Counted from the stretch's first letter, positions 17,558 to 26,921 are shown. The stretch: 64,000 bases of DNA from Peptococcaceae bacterium BICA1-7 (GCA_000802095.1 JUEB01000011.1:62001-126000); one strand, 5' to 3'. Numbers and translations are program-made. Notes: generated by a model from the letters alone, not told the origin.

Positions 17558-19012
17558 ATGACACTTGATAAGAAGAATATATTCTTTCTGCTCCTGGGAG
17601 TAGGGCTGCTGTTTTTATTCCACTTTCTGCCGCCCTTTACCCCGGCCGTTGACCCCGCCGGCAAGTCCTTTGCCCTCTCGGCCGCAGGGAAGTCGGCCAT
17701 CGGGTTGTTCCTCCTGGCCGGGGTATGGTGGGTTTTTGAGGTCATACCCATCGGTGTTACCAGTATAGCCATAGGCATTCTTCAGCCGCTTTTCATGATC
17801 AGGCCCGCCAAGGATGCCATGAGAGACTTTATGGACCCCACGGTTCTGTTCATTCTGGGATCGCTGCTGGTGGGACTTACCTTTACCAAGGTGGGACTGA
17901 CCAAGCGCCTGGCCTATAAAATGCTACTTATAGTGGGTGAAAAAACCAGCATGATACTGCTGGGAAGCTTTGTGGTCACTGCGCTCCTCACCCATATTAT
18001 GGCCCATACCGCGGTGGCGGCCACGGTAATCCCCATCTTCCTGACCATACTGGCGCTGTATAACGAGGGCGAGGGGAGCGGCAAGCCCACCAAGTTCGGC
18101 AAGGCCCTTTTTATAGGCATGGCCTACACCGCCGGGGCCGGCAGCATTTGCACACTGCTGGGTGGCGCCCGCAACCCCGCTGCGGTCGGCTTTTTTAAGG
18201 AGTTTACCGGAGTAGATGTTACTTTTATAGATTTTTCCCTGCACCTGCTGCCCTTCGGCTGGGTTATGGTGGGACTGCTCTGGCTGATGATGCTCATATT
18301 CTTCAAGCCTGAGAAAAAGACCATTCCGGGCCTGCGGGCAAAAGCTGCAGACCTGTACAGACAGCTGGGCCCTATGTCTAAAGAAGAGCTCTTTGTATTG
18401 GCTATTGTAGGCGGCGCACTGGCAATGCTGGTACTGCAGGCTATAATACCGTCACTTAAAGGCATTGACCGCTCCATTCCTCTTCTGCTGGCCGGACTGC
18501 TGTTTTTTGCCACCGGAATACTGGATGTGCAGGACCTTGAGAAAAAGATTCCCTGGAATATTGTACTTCTCTTCAGCGGGGCCATGAGCATAGGCTTTGC
18601 GCTGTGGCAGACCGGAGCCGCCCAGTGGATGGCCATCAAGTGGCTGTCACTGCTGCAGGGCGCCCCCTGGCTGTTCTTTGTGATTGGTGTAACCATACTG
18701 GTTTCTATTATGACCAACTTTATTATGAATGTGGCCGCCATCGCCATAACCCTGCCGGTGGCCCTGGTTATTGCCCAGTATATGGGCGTAAACCCCCAGC
18801 TTATACTGTACACGGCAACGGCCGCCGCAGGAATGCCCTTCCTACTTCTCATCGGGGCGGCACCCAACGCCATGGCCTACGAGTCCAAGCAATTCACCAC
18901 AGGGGAGTTTTTTACGGTCGGTATACCCGCTACCCTGGTCCTGCTGGCGGTGCTGACGGTATTCATGTTCACCTACTGGCCCCTAATAGGCCTTACTCCG
19001 ATGGGTAACTAA
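17558..19012 (+). CDS. SLC13/DASS-family sodium:anion symporter
   Basis: An integral membrane carrier with about 11-12 hydrophobic helices. It belongs to the divalent anion:Na+ symporter group (sulfate, succinate, citrate and similar). Family features are the repeated Asn-rich hairpins, here GARNPAAVG and GAAPNAMAYESK in two inverted halves, and the helix FEVIPIGVTSIAIG. The ORF is open from 17513, but GGGGAGG 8 bases before the ATG at 17558 fixes the start (485 residues). It is followed after 17 bases by a second, related carrier, so the two are probably co-expressed. The anion is not deducible. A dicarboxylate or sulfate would fit a syntroph or sulfate-reducer relative. Confidence 0.85.
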   Translation: MTLDKKNIFFLLLGVGLLFLFHFLPPFTPAVDPAGKSFALSAAGKSAIGLFLLAGVWWVFEVIPIGVTSIAIGILQPLFMIRPAKDAMRDFMDPTVLFILGSLLVGLTFTKVGLTKRLAYKMLLIVGEKTSMILLGSFVVTALLTHIMAHTAVAATVIPIFLTILALYNEGEGSGKPTKFGKALFIGMAYTAGAGSICTLLGGARNPAAVGFFKEFTGVDVTFIDFSLHLLPFGWVMVGLLWLMMLIFFKPEKKTIPGLRAKAADLYRQLGPMSKEELFVLAIVGGALAMLVLQAIIPSLKGIDRSIPLLLAGLLFFATGILDVQDLEKKIPWNIVLLFSGAMSIGFALWQTGAAQWMAIKWLSLLQGAPWLFFVIGVTILVSIMTNFIMNVAAIAITLPVALVIAQYMGVNPQLILYTATAAAGMPFLLLIGAAPNAMAYESKQFTTGEFFTVGIPATLVLLAVLTVFMFTYWPLIGLTPMGN

Positions 19013-19029
19013 GAAGAGGGGGATTAAGA

Positions 19030-20310
19030 ATGTCTGAACAAGCCCAGGTGATTTTTACCGGAGGTCTATTCCTCCTCACCTACGCCATGATTATCGCGGA
19101 AAAAATACACCGCACGGTGGTGGCCCTGGCCGGGGCGCTGATTGTCATACTGGCGGGAGTAATCAGCCAGGAAAGGGCTATCGAGGCAATAGACTTCAAC
19201 ACCATAGGTCTGCTTATAGGAATGATGATCATCGTGGGCATCACCCGGCACACCGGTGTATTTGAGTACATGGCGGTGATGGCAGCCAGAAAGTCCAAGG
19301 GCGACCCCCTGACCATAATGCTTTCGCTGTCTGTCATCACAGCGGTTGCCTCGGCCCTCCTGGACAATGTGACCACCGTGCTGCTGGTGGTACCGGTGAC
19401 CTTTGCCATAGCTGAAAGACTCCAGGTAAATGTTATACCCATGCTTATTGCCGAGGTGGTGGCCTCCAATGTAGGCGGCACCTCCACTCTAATTGGCGAC
19501 CCGCCCAATATAATGATAGGCAGCGCCACCGGGCTGGGCTTCATGGACTTTGTCATCAACCTGGGGCCGGTAATAGTGGTGGTGCTCATCGCCACCCTGG
19601 TTTGGCTTAAGGTGCTTTATCGAAAGGACCTGATTACCACGCCTGAGTTAAAGGCTGAAATAATGGAAATGGACCCCGAAAAACAAATAAAAGATAAGCC
19701 ACTACTCAAAAAGTGCCTTATTGTGATAGGACTTACCATACTGGGCTTCATGCTGCACCAGTACCTGCACCTGGAGTCGGCCACCGTGGCACTGGGCGGA
19801 GCAATACTGCTGCTGCTTCTGACCAGGGAGGAGCCGGAGCACGCCCTGCACTCGGTGGAGTGGCCGGTAATATTCTTCTTTGCCGGACTGTTCATGATAG
19901 TGGGAGCACTGGAAGAGGTGGGCATAATAGAGGCGGTGGCCCAAAAGTCCCTGGAGATTACCGGCGGGGAAATAAGGTCCACAGGTCTACTGATACTCTG
20001 GCTGTCGGCCATAGCCTCGGCCTTCGTTGACAACATACCCTTCGTGGCCACCATGATCCCTCTTATACAGGACATGGGGCGGCTGGGGGGCATAACCGAC
20101 CTGAACCCGCTGTGGTGGTCACTGTCCCTGGGGGCCTGCCTGGGGGGCAACGGCACCCTCATCGGCGCCTCGGCAAACGTGGTGGTGGCCGGGATGGCGG
20201 AAAAAAGGGGCGTTCATCTTACTTTTATTCACTTCACTAAAATAGCCTTCCCGATGATGATCATGTCCATAATAATTTCCACCGGATACCTGCTGCTGTT
20301 CTTCCTCTAA
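19030..20310 (+). CDS. ArsB/NhaD-type ion transporter permease
   Basis: A 426-residue, 11-12 helix permease of the ion transporter superfamily, related to ArsB and NhaD. It carries the two inverted-repeat motifs VASNVGGTSTLIGDPPNIM (about residues 142-160) and LGGNGTLIGASANVV, plus the paired ALLDNVTTVLL and AFVDNIPFVA helices. These are signature sequences for this superfamily. The ATG follows GAGGGGGATTAAG. Substrate prediction within the family is poor: sodium/proton exchange, arsenite or carboxylates are all possible. It forms a tandem unit with the SLC13 carrier. Confidence 0.85.
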   Translation: MSEQAQVIFTGGLFLLTYAMIIAEKIHRTVVALAGALIVILAGVISQERAIEAIDFNTIGLLIGMMIIVGITRHTGVFEYMAVMAARKSKGDPLTIMLSLSVITAVASALLDNVTTVLLVVPVTFAIAERLQVNVIPMLIAEVVASNVGGTSTLIGDPPNIMIGSATGLGFMDFVINLGPVIVVVLIATLVWLKVLYRKDLITTPELKAEIMEMDPEKQIKDKPLLKKCLIVIGLTILGFMLHQYLHLESATVALGGAILLLLLTREEPEHALHSVEWPVIFFFAGLFMIVGALEEVGIIEAVAQKSLEITGGEIRSTGLLILWLSAIASAFVDNIPFVATMIPLIQDMGRLGGITDLNPLWWSLSLGACLGGNGTLIGASANVVVAGMAEKRGVHLTFIHFTKIAFPMMIMSIIISTGYLLLFFL

Positions 20311-20325
20311 TTACAACTCCACTCT

Positions 20326-20361
20326 AAGAGCCTGGATTGGCAAATCCCGGCTCTTATTTTT
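20326..20361 (+). terminator. Terminator after the transporter pair
   Basis: AAGAGCC-T-GGATT and AATCC-C-GGCTCTT form a stem with a 4-base loop followed by ATTTTTG. Confidence 0.85.
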
Positions 20362-20418
20362 GTCACAAACTCTACGCCTGTTCAATAATATTTAATAATA
20401 TGCTTGGGGGGTGTAGGT

Positions 20419-21375
20419 GTGCCTTTGACAATAGTAATAGACCCCGGGCACGGCGGCGCAGATCCCGGGGCAATGGGCTTTGACCTTAAGGAAAAGGATC
20501 TTAATCTTAAAATATGTAAAAGGATTGTCAGCGAACTGCTCTGTTATCAATGCACCGTGAAGCTGACCAGAAAAAATGACTCCTCCCTGAGCCTGGAAGC
20601 CAGGGCTAAGTTGGCCAACTCCTTAAATGCAGACTTTTTTCTGTCCATACATATAAATTCCGGTGGAGGAACAGGATTTGAAAGCTATGTCTACCGGCAG
20701 CCAGCGGAATTGACTGTACGTTACCGGAGCGCAATACACAGCGAGGTTGTAGCCTACCTCAGCCAGCACGGAGTAATGGACAGAGGCCGTAAAAGTGCGG
20801 GATTCGCAGTGTTAAGACTTACCAAAATGCCGGCAGTCCTCCTGGAAAACCTTTTTATCGACAACCGCCGGGATGTTCATCTGCTGACTGATGAGCCTTT
20901 TATAGCCGGACTTTCCCACTCCATTGCCCTGGGCATAGCGAAAGCCCTCTCCCTCCCCCTTAAAGATAACCCATGGGACCCTGAATGGGAGATTGAGCAG
21001 CTTCTGGCCGATAAAATAATAAATACCCCCAAGACGCCTGACTCCCAGGCCAGTTGGGGGGAAACCGCCACCACCCTGAACAGGCTGAGGGGAGTAAGCC
21101 CGCCCTCAGCCACATGGAACCCGGAGGAGGAAATAAGCCTGCTCTTAAAAGATAATATAATAAATACCCCCAGGCAGCCCGGGGATCAGCTGCTGTGGGG
21201 AGAATTTGCCACCGCTTTAAACCGCCTGAGAGGGCGGGAGGTCACCTCCGGTCCGTGGGACCCGGTGGCGGAAATAAACGCCCTGTTGGCCGACAGGCTG
21301 CTTTTCTCCCCCAGAGATACCTCAGCGCCTGTATTGTGGGGCGAATTTGCCACCGTACTGAACAGGTACAGGTGA
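20419..21375 (+). CDS. N-acetylmuramoyl-L-alanine amidase with three C-terminal repeats
   Basis: An Amidase_3-type zinc hydrolase that cuts the amide between MurNAc and the stem peptide. The zinc and catalytic residues are His in PGHGGADPGA, Glu in SLEARAKLAN, His in SIHINS and Glu in LLENLFID. After about residue 180 come three tandem repeats of about 43 residues with the shared pattern W-[DN]P-x3-EI-x2-LL-x-D-x2-[IL]-[NF][TS]P, a variable stretch, then WGE-x-AT-x-LNR. The GTG at 20419 follows GGGGGGTGTAG; the TTG at 20404 is an upstream alternative. No classical signal peptide is visible, so export or release is unclear. The repeats may bind cell wall. Confidence 0.88.
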   Translation: MPLTIVIDPGHGGADPGAMGFDLKEKDLNLKICKRIVSELLCYQCTVKLTRKNDSSLSLEARAKLANSLNADFFLSIHINSGGGTGFESYVYRQPAELTVRYRSAIHSEVVAYLSQHGVMDRGRKSAGFAVLRLTKMPAVLLENLFIDNRRDVHLLTDEPFIAGLSHSIALGIAKALSLPLKDNPWDPEWEIEQLLADKIINTPKTPDSQASWGETATTLNRLRGVSPPSATWNPEEEISLLLKDNIINTPRQPGDQLLWGEFATALNRLRGREVTSGPWDPVAEINALLADRLLFSPRDTSAPVLWGEFATVLNRYR

Positions 21376-21396
21376 GTTGCTAATAGGCAATATCTC

Positions 21397-21555
<159 letters not shown>

Positions 21556-21563
21556 GAAAACTG

Positions 21564-22682
21564 TCAGTATATGTATTCAAAGGGTTCCCCGTTTACCCCG
21601 GAAACAACAATATCCAGATCTATGCCTTTTTTCCGGCAGCCTTCCCCCAGGTATCCGGCCAGAGCCTCCAGAACAACCCTCTCGGTTCCGTAGTGCCCTG
21701 CGTCGATGAAACTCAAACCTGCGGCCAGCATGTCCCTGGCCGCGTGGTAACCTATATCGCCGGTGACCAGTAAATCAGCCCCGGCGCTCTGGGCCAGGGG
21801 CCAGAAATCTCCTCCGGACCCTCCGCATACCGCCACAGTGCTGATCTGCCTGCTGCCTGATCCCCCCCGGCGAATTGCCCGAAGGTCAAGGGACTCTTTC
21901 ACCCTGGCGGTGAATTGTTCCAGGGTGAGGGCTTTTTTTAGCCTGCCCACCCTGCCTAAGCCGCTGTCAGCAGCTTTGTTCTCCAGGGGGTACAGATCAT
22001 AAGCCACTTCCTCATAGGGGTGGGCTGCCAGCATGGCCTTTACCGCACTCCCTGCCATCCGGGCCGGGATTATTGTTTCCAGCCTTATTTCCTCCACCCT
22101 TTCCAATTTCCCGGCACTGCCTGTGTAGGGGTTTGTCCCCTCCAACGGCAGAAATGCGCCTGTTCCCTTTAGCATGAAAGAGCAGTCGCTGTAGTTGCCA
22201 ATGCTCCCAGCCCCGGCCCCGGCCAGGGCTTCCCGCACAGCCTCTGCCCTTTCCGGGGGAACAAATACCACCAGCTTTAAGTACTTTTCATTAGAGGGCC
22301 TGAGAACCCTTATACCGGTAAGCCCCAGCCTTTCCGCCAATACGGCGTTAACCCCTCCCCGGGCGCTGTCAAGGTTTGTATGGGCGGAGTATACCGTTAT
22401 CCCGGCCCTGATTATTTCTGCCAGAAGTTTGCCGGGCTGCCGGTCTTCCCTGATCTGCCGTATACCTTTGAAAATAAAAGGGTGGTGTGTTACCACCAGT
22501 CCCGCTCCCCTGTCCAGGGCCTCCAAAAGAACTTCCTCATCCATGTCCAGGGCCAGCAGCACCCTGTCCACCGGCCTGTTGGGGTCTCCCACCTGAATAC
22601 CGCAGTTATCCCACTCCTCGGCCAGATCCAGGGGAGAAAATTGCTCTATCAATTCAAAAATCAGACCGCACCTTGCCTGCAC
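21564..22682 (-). CDS. Nif3-like dinuclear metal centre protein
   Basis: A 372-residue member of the Nif3/YqfO family, conserved in bacteria and of unclear enzymatic role (annotated as GTP cyclohydrolase type 2 homologue). It has the N-terminal metal site (VVTHHPFIFKG, then YSAHTNLDSARGG), the central insert domain of about 100 residues found in Firmicute forms, and the C-terminal DAGHYGTE motif. The GTG start overlaps trmK by 22 bases and no clear ribosome-binding site is seen, which suggests coupled translation. The trmK-nif3 pair is conserved in Firmicutes. Confidence 0.92.
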   Translation of the reverse strand: MQARCGLIFELIEQFSPLDLAEEWDNCGIQVGDPNRPVDRVLLALDMDEEVLLEALDRGAGLVVTHHPFIFKGIRQIREDRQPGKLLAEIIRAGITVYSAHTNLDSARGGVNAVLAERLGLTGIRVLRPSNEKYLKLVVFVPPERAEAVREALAGAGAGSIGNYSDCSFMLKGTGAFLPLEGTNPYTGSAGKLERVEEIRLETIIPARMAGSAVKAMLAAHPYEEVAYDLYPLENKAADSGLGRVGRLKKALTLEQFTARVKESLDLRAIRRGGSGSRQISTVAVCGGSGGDFWPLAQSAGADLLVTGDIGYHAARDMLAAGLSFIDAGHYGTERVVLEALAGYLGEGCRKKGIDLDIVVSGVNGEPFEYIY

Positions 22683-23368
22683 CGGCTAATCACCTCCGTT
22701 ATTCTGGCCAGCCTGGAGGTTAGGGCTATGGCCTTATCCATGGCCTCATCGCTCCTGCTCCTGGCCAGCCCGCTTAAAACCCTCTGGTAGTCACCCTTTA
22801 TCTTTTCCAGGTACTCTACCAGATAGGGGCTGCACTTTTCCAGCAGAACAGGCCCTATCTCCAGCATAAAGCCGTCCCGGCACGGCTCCTCTCCCGGCTC
22901 GGCCGCTATAATAATATAAAATTTGCCGTCATCCCTGACAAGCTCTTCATCGGCCAATCTCCACCCGCTGTGGACCAGCCACAGCCTGAGGTCTCCAGGG
23001 TCGGACATAGGCTGCAAAACCAGGCGTGTGACACCGGCCAGCACCTCCGGGGACCTTTCCAGCACCCCGGCCATGGTATTGCCCCCCATGCCGGCTATAA
23101 CCACCACGTCAACCTCTCCTGGACGAAGGGGTTCCAGCCCGTCCCCCCTCCTTACCTCCACCTGGCCGTTAACCCCCGCCTCCAGTACATGGTGTAACGC
23201 CGTTTGATAGGGCTTCTCATTGAGATCTGTGGCCACCACCAGGGACGCCCTGCCTGTTTTAACAAGGCTTACTGGCAAAAGGGCATGATCGGTGCCTATA
23301 TCGGCCACCCTGGAGCCGAAAGGAATAAGCCCGGCTATAGCAGCCAGCCTGGGATCCAGTTCCGACAT
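22661..23368 (-). CDS. trmK: tRNA (adenine(22)-N1)-methyltransferase TrmK
   Basis: A 235-residue SAM-dependent methyltransferase that methylates A22 in the D-loop of some tRNAs. The Rossmann motif GSRVADIGTDHALLPV (about 18-33) and IAGMGGNTMAGVLE are typical of TrmK. A helical C-terminal domain follows. The ATG at 23368 is preceded by GGAGGTTTCTG. In many Firmicutes it follows rpoD directly. Here rpoD is 32 kb away on the same strand. Confidence 0.92.
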   Translation of the reverse strand: MSELDPRLAAIAGLIPFGSRVADIGTDHALLPVSLVKTGRASLVVATDLNEKPYQTALHHVLEAGVNGQVEVRRGDGLEPLRPGEVDVVVIAGMGGNTMAGVLERSPEVLAGVTRLVLQPMSDPGDLRLWLVHSGWRLADEELVRDDGKFYIIIAAEPGEEPCRDGFMLEIGPVLLEKCSPYLVEYLEKIKGDYQRVLSGLARSRSDEAMDKAIALTSRLARITEVISRCRQGAV

Positions 23369-23403
23369 CAGAAACCTCCATATTTCTTATAAGTAATCCT
23401 CTC

Positions 23404-23599
23404 CAGTCGGAATACAGGAGTCAGAAGTCAGAATTCAGAATCCGGGGCGCAAAAGTAGCCACCAAGAAGGATGAAAATTCAGGCCCTTTTTTAACTGTAG
23501 AGGACACTGAGATTTATGAGCCCGGCTAATCCTTATATAGCTATAAAGGAATGCCCAATCCATTCTGAATTCTGTCTCCTGACTTCTGAATTCCGACCG
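23404..23599. repeat. Heptad-armed intergenic hairpin, copy 3
   Basis: The left end CAGTCGGAATACAGGAGTC, followed by more 7-bp steps, mirrors a right arm ending TTCCGACCG. The core of about 115 bases is unique. Confidence 0.7.
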
Positions 23600-23622
23600 A
23601 AAAGCAATACCTGTAAGAAAAT

Positions 23623-24201
23623 TTAAATCCTTCCGGTTGCTATTTCTTCAAAATCCATTACATCGTCCCACCCTACCCCTGACCCCACCCTGGCCATCAG
23701 AACATTGGCCGGGTGCTCAAGTATATCAGGGTCATTGGTGGATACCGGCATGAAGCCCGCCCTGCCGAAGAAGCCGTCCAGCATCTTCCTGTATCCCCAT
23801 ATATCAAGACCGGTGCCGGCAGTATCCCAATGTCTGAAATACTCGGTAGATATTACTATATAGTCTTCCCAGCAGTCATCATTAAAAATATGCAGAAGCA
23901 GTCCCGAGCCCACTCCTCTTCCCCGCCATCCGGGAGACACCTCCACCCCCCCCAACTCCAGGACCCGGGGGTGCCTGTGCCAGCGGCTGTACTCATCCGG
24001 CCTGTGAAAGGTAACATAGCCCACTATTTCTTTTTCGGACCGGGCAACATAAACCCTTCCCGCGTCAAAGCCGCAAATAACCGCCAGCGCCTGCTGCTGC
24101 TTTTCAAAAGGACGAAAGTTGTTCAGCCCTGCACTCATTTGCAAAGAAAGCAAACAGTCCCCACTGACCGGCCCTTCCATTACAATTTCCACTGCCGACA
24201 T
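23623..24201 (-). CDS. acuA: AcuA-like GNAT acetyltransferase
   Basis: A GNAT-fold N-acetyltransferase that strongly resembles AcuA, which in Bacillus acetylates and switches off acetyl-CoA synthetase. Matching blocks are EGPVS near the start, NNFRPFEKQQQALA, GYVTFHRPD, LGGVEVSPGWRGRGVGSGLL (the acetyl-CoA loop), STEYFRHWD and HPANVLMARVG. GGTGGG before the ATG at 24201 supports that start (192 residues); the frame opens at 24240. The usual partners acuB and acuC are absent, and no acetyl-CoA synthetase gene is in the window. Confidence 0.82.
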   Translation of the reverse strand: MSAVEIVMEGPVSGDCLLSLQMSAGLNNFRPFEKQQQALAVICGFDAGRVYVARSEKEIVGYVTFHRPDEYSRWHRHPRVLELGGVEVSPGWRGRGVGSGLLLHIFNDDCWEDYIVISTEYFRHWDTAGTGLDIWGYRKMLDGFFGRAGFMPVSTNDPDILEHPANVLMARVGSGVGWDDVMDFEEIATGRI

Positions 24202-24305
24202 TAAAATCCCACCACCCGGGCCAAAATAATATATTTTCAATACCTTAAAGGTAGAGTAAACTGTATTATACAGCCTATTCCCCCTAAACGAAAGGAAAGC
24301 GGCTA

Positions 24306-25430
24306 ATGCTCTTTTTTTTAAGACGTATATTTATAATTATATCATTGTCCACCTTTTTTTTAACTTACTGCCTTATCTACCCTTCCGGGGCGGCCCCGGA
24401 CTACCGGGAAAGGCTTATACTGCATCAGGCCATTTCCGGCCTTCAATCAGATGCTGATGTTCTTGCCCAGGAATTACTGGCACTTGACCTGAAATTGAAA
24501 AAAGCTGAACAAAAAAGTGAGTTACTAAAAAAAGAGCTGGCCATTACAGGGAAAAAAAGAAACGAAGCCCTAATTCAGTATAACAAAGCACTGGAGGCCA
24601 AACAACACACCCTGGCAAAAATAAGGCCCTGGATAAATTTCCAGTACAGGTGTGGCTACTGGAGCCTTATTGACAGCCTGCTGGGAGCCTCCAGCCTTTC
24701 GGATCTGATGGACAGAACCATGCTGGTGTCTTTAATGTTGGGCAGGCAGGTAAAGGATTACCGGGCGGCCGAAAATGCACGGGAGGTTTCACTCCTTAAG
24801 GAGCAAGCTTTAAAAGAGGCCATAGACCAGTTGGCCCGGCAAGATTCAGAACTGGAAGGCCAGATAGAGGAAATAAAAATTGTTACCGGCCTCCGCAAAG
24901 ACTATCTGGACGGGATAAAGAGCAATTCCTCAGAACTGGCCCAAAAGGTTATGGTCATTGAAGCCAGGCTGTTGTACTCGCTGGAACTTTACAGTTTCCT
25001 GACCGGGGCTCTGGCTAAAATACCCTGGGAGAATATAAAGCCGGACAGAATAGACATCGGACTGGGAGGAATAACACTGGAAATGTCCGAAAACAGTCTC
25101 AACCAATCCATTCATTCCTCCGGGGACGGGGATTTAAACAGGCTTTCCGTGGACCTGCAAAAGGGTGTTTTCTCCCTTTTGGGAAAAGACAATAAATCTC
25201 CTTCCACCTTCCTGCTTAGCGGGTCTCTGACCCCGGACGGGAGCGCCGGGGCGGTAAGGCTAAACCTGCAAAGCTTTAGTTTGGACGGGATACCGGTTTC
25301 AGGTAAGGCATTGGAAGAACTGGCCGGCAATTCAATACTGCAGATGCCTTTGCCGGAAGACATGAGGCCTTTTAAGGTGTCCAGCATGGATATAACAGAG
25401 GATAATTTTATAGTTAAATTAAAAAGATGA
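24306..25430 (+). CDS. Exported coiled-coil protein, function unknown
   Basis: A 374-residue protein with a signal peptide or N-terminal anchor (two arginines, then a long hydrophobic run ending near GAAPD). A long heptad-rich coiled coil of about 170 residues resembles the N-terminal half of CwlO/PcsB-type cell-wall proteins, including SLIDSLLGASSLSDLMDRTMLV. The C-terminal half is beta-rich and unrelated to NlpC/P60 or LytM enzymes. Likely extracytoplasmic and structural or regulatory. AAAGGAAAG precedes the ATG. It is first of three plus-strand genes for membrane-associated unknown proteins. Confidence 0.65.
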   Translation: MLFFLRRIFIIISLSTFFLTYCLIYPSGAAPDYRERLILHQAISGLQSDADVLAQELLALDLKLKKAEQKSELLKKELAITGKKRNEALIQYNKALEAKQHTLAKIRPWINFQYRCGYWSLIDSLLGASSLSDLMDRTMLVSLMLGRQVKDYRAAENAREVSLLKEQALKEAIDQLARQDSELEGQIEEIKIVTGLRKDYLDGIKSNSSELAQKVMVIEARLLYSLELYSFLTGALAKIPWENIKPDRIDIGLGGITLEMSENSLNQSIHSSGDGDLNRLSVDLQKGVFSLLGKDNKSPSTFLLSGSLTPDGSAGAVRLNLQSFSLDGIPVSGKALEELAGNSILQMPLPEDMRPFKVSSMDITEDNFIVKLKR

Positions 25431-25535
25431 AGGCAGTCATTAATTTTTTTACCGGACTAAAGGTTATCACCTTTAAGGGGGCGAATAAAAATTATTATAA
25501 TACGTTAAACACGCTTATTACGGAGGTTTTTGAGT

Positions 25536-26039
25536 ATGACCTTCGACCCCGGTGAATGGATTTTTAAGATTATGGCTATCTATGCATCTATAATTTCCAC
25601 CGCTACCCTGTACTATATAATGTCTAAGGGCAGGATTAGCGTCAGGGTAACAGCACAGCACGGGGAAGAAGCGGGACTCAACAAGAACATACTGGTCATA
25701 ACAGCGGTAAACAACGGGAAAAAACCCCTGACGGTCACCGTTTTCGGGATTATAACCCCCGCCGGGGAAAGGATAATAGTTCCCAGCAGGGAAGGAGCCT
25801 TATCCAGACCTGAGCTGCCCACCAGGCTCAAGGAGGGCCAGGCCTGCACCGGCTATTTTGATCTTGAAAAAAACTTTTCTTACCTTTATCAGTACGGAAA
25901 AACCGTTATTCTGCAAGGGTTTTTTATAGACGCTGAAAAAAGAGACTATTTAAGTGAGCCTATCAAGGTAGTTCTCCCAACCCTGCCTGACAATGTCAAG
26001 GTGCTTGTTAGACCGGGAGAATTAAGATATGACAGGTAA
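25536..26039 (+). CDS. Membrane-anchored hypothetical protein (about 167 aa)
   Basis: One N-terminal transmembrane segment (IMAIYASIISTATLYYIM) is followed by a predicted beta-sandwich of about 135 residues. The ATG at 25536 sits 9 bases after GGAGG; an in-frame TTG at 25530 is too close to it. No family recognised. Similar anchored beta domains occur in phage-resistance and host-interaction loci, but nothing here supports such a role. Confidence 0.6.
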   Translation: MTFDPGEWIFKIMAIYASIISTATLYYIMSKGRISVRVTAQHGEEAGLNKNILVITAVNNGKKPLTVTVFGIITPAGERIIVPSREGALSRPELPTRLKEGQACTGYFDLEKNFSYLYQYGKTVILQGFFIDAEKRDYLSEPIKVVLPTLPDNVKVLVRPGELRYDR

Positions 26040-26052
26040 TATAAGCTTAACC

Positions 26053-26082
26053 GGAGGGCAGTACTGGCTGGCCCTCCTTTTT
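26053..26082 (+). terminator. Hairpin terminator
   Basis: GGAGGGCAG pairs with CTG-G-CCCTCC and is followed by TTTTT, directly after the anchored protein gene. Confidence 0.8.
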
Positions 26083-26174
26083 AAACCCTTGACTTGAAGC
26101 CATGTTATGCTTTATTTTTAAATGGGCCGCAAAGCATGTAGAATTATAAAGAGAAATGGGAGAACACTTAAAAA

Positions 26175-26921
26175 ATGGCAAGAGTACTATTCCTACCGGC
26201 ACTTCTAATTGTACTGGCAATAATGATTTTCCTGGCCCTGCGGGTCAGGTCTATGTTTATCATGAGCAGGAGCAGGGACATTGTTCTCTCCAGAGCAGTG
26301 CCCTATGAGGGAGACCTTCCCGGGCTGATGGGACAAATGCTGGACTCTGTGAAGGCACTGCCCCGTATTGAATACCAGTCTGATATGATAGTAAATTTTC
26401 GCAAACTAACCTCCTATTCCCGGACCGAGTCCAATTCAGGGTACAGCAGGATAAAAGACCGGTCCAAAGTTGTGGAGATTAACCGTGACAATGCAAAAAT
26501 AGCCATCAAAGGCGGCAAAGCGGATATTGCTCTGGATGCGGGGGAAAACCAGTGGTTTTATTACTGGTGTGGGGTCAGCCCTCTGGATGAATTCCTGAAG
26601 CTTTTCTATGAAAGCGGTATAAAGATAAAGGCCGGCGATACCGGGCTGCACACTGAGAGAAAGTACATTGAGCTGCTGATGCTGTCCCATGCCCTGCCGG
26701 ACAGTGCCAATGAATCCTTTGAAAAGTGTTTTCCGGCCATGTCGGCTGTTTACGGTAAGGACCTCTCCAGGCCTGACGCCAGGGTAAGAAACCTTATGGT
26801 GAGGATTCTGGTAAACAGCCTCACCTCCATGCCGGACTATATAGAGACAAAATTTAATGTATTCAACGGGGAAAATGAGTTTGTCTGCGACTACATGCAG
26901 AATTCCAGGCTGCTGTACTAA
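26175..26921 (+). CDS. Hypothetical protein with N-terminal membrane anchor
   Basis: A 248-residue protein with one hydrophobic N-terminal helix (LFLPALLIVLAIMIFLALRV) and a soluble remainder. No motif recognised. It has its own spacer and upstream terminator, so it is probably transcribed separately from the gene before it. The ATG follows GGGAGAACACTTAAAA, a somewhat long spacing. Confidence 0.55.
   Translation: MARVLFLPALLIVLAIMIFLALRVRSMFIMSRSRDIVLSRAVPYEGDLPGLMGQMLDSVKALPRIEYQSDMIVNFRKLTSYSRTESNSGYSRIKDRSKVVEINRDNAKIAIKGGKADIALDAGENQWFYYWCGVSPLDEFLKLFYESGIKIKAGDTGLHTERKYIELLMLSHALPDSANESFEKCFPAMSAVYGKDLSRPDARVRNLMVRILVNSLTSMPDYIETKFNVFNGENEFVCDYMQNSRLLY

Noticed and set aside
17914-18873. 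Minus-strand ORFs of 68-249 codons within the SLC13 carrier
   Set aside because: GC-rich third positions of the real gene keep the antisense frames open. The sense protein has clear membrane helices and motifs.
19080-20162. Minus-strand ORFs opposite the ArsB/NhaD-type gene
   Set aside because: Shadows: Met/Ser-rich, low-complexity translations opposite conserved transport motifs.
25437-25480. AAAGG/CCTTT hairpin after the coiled-coil protein gene
   Set aside because: Stem is only 5 bp and not followed by a T-run; too weak to call a terminator.
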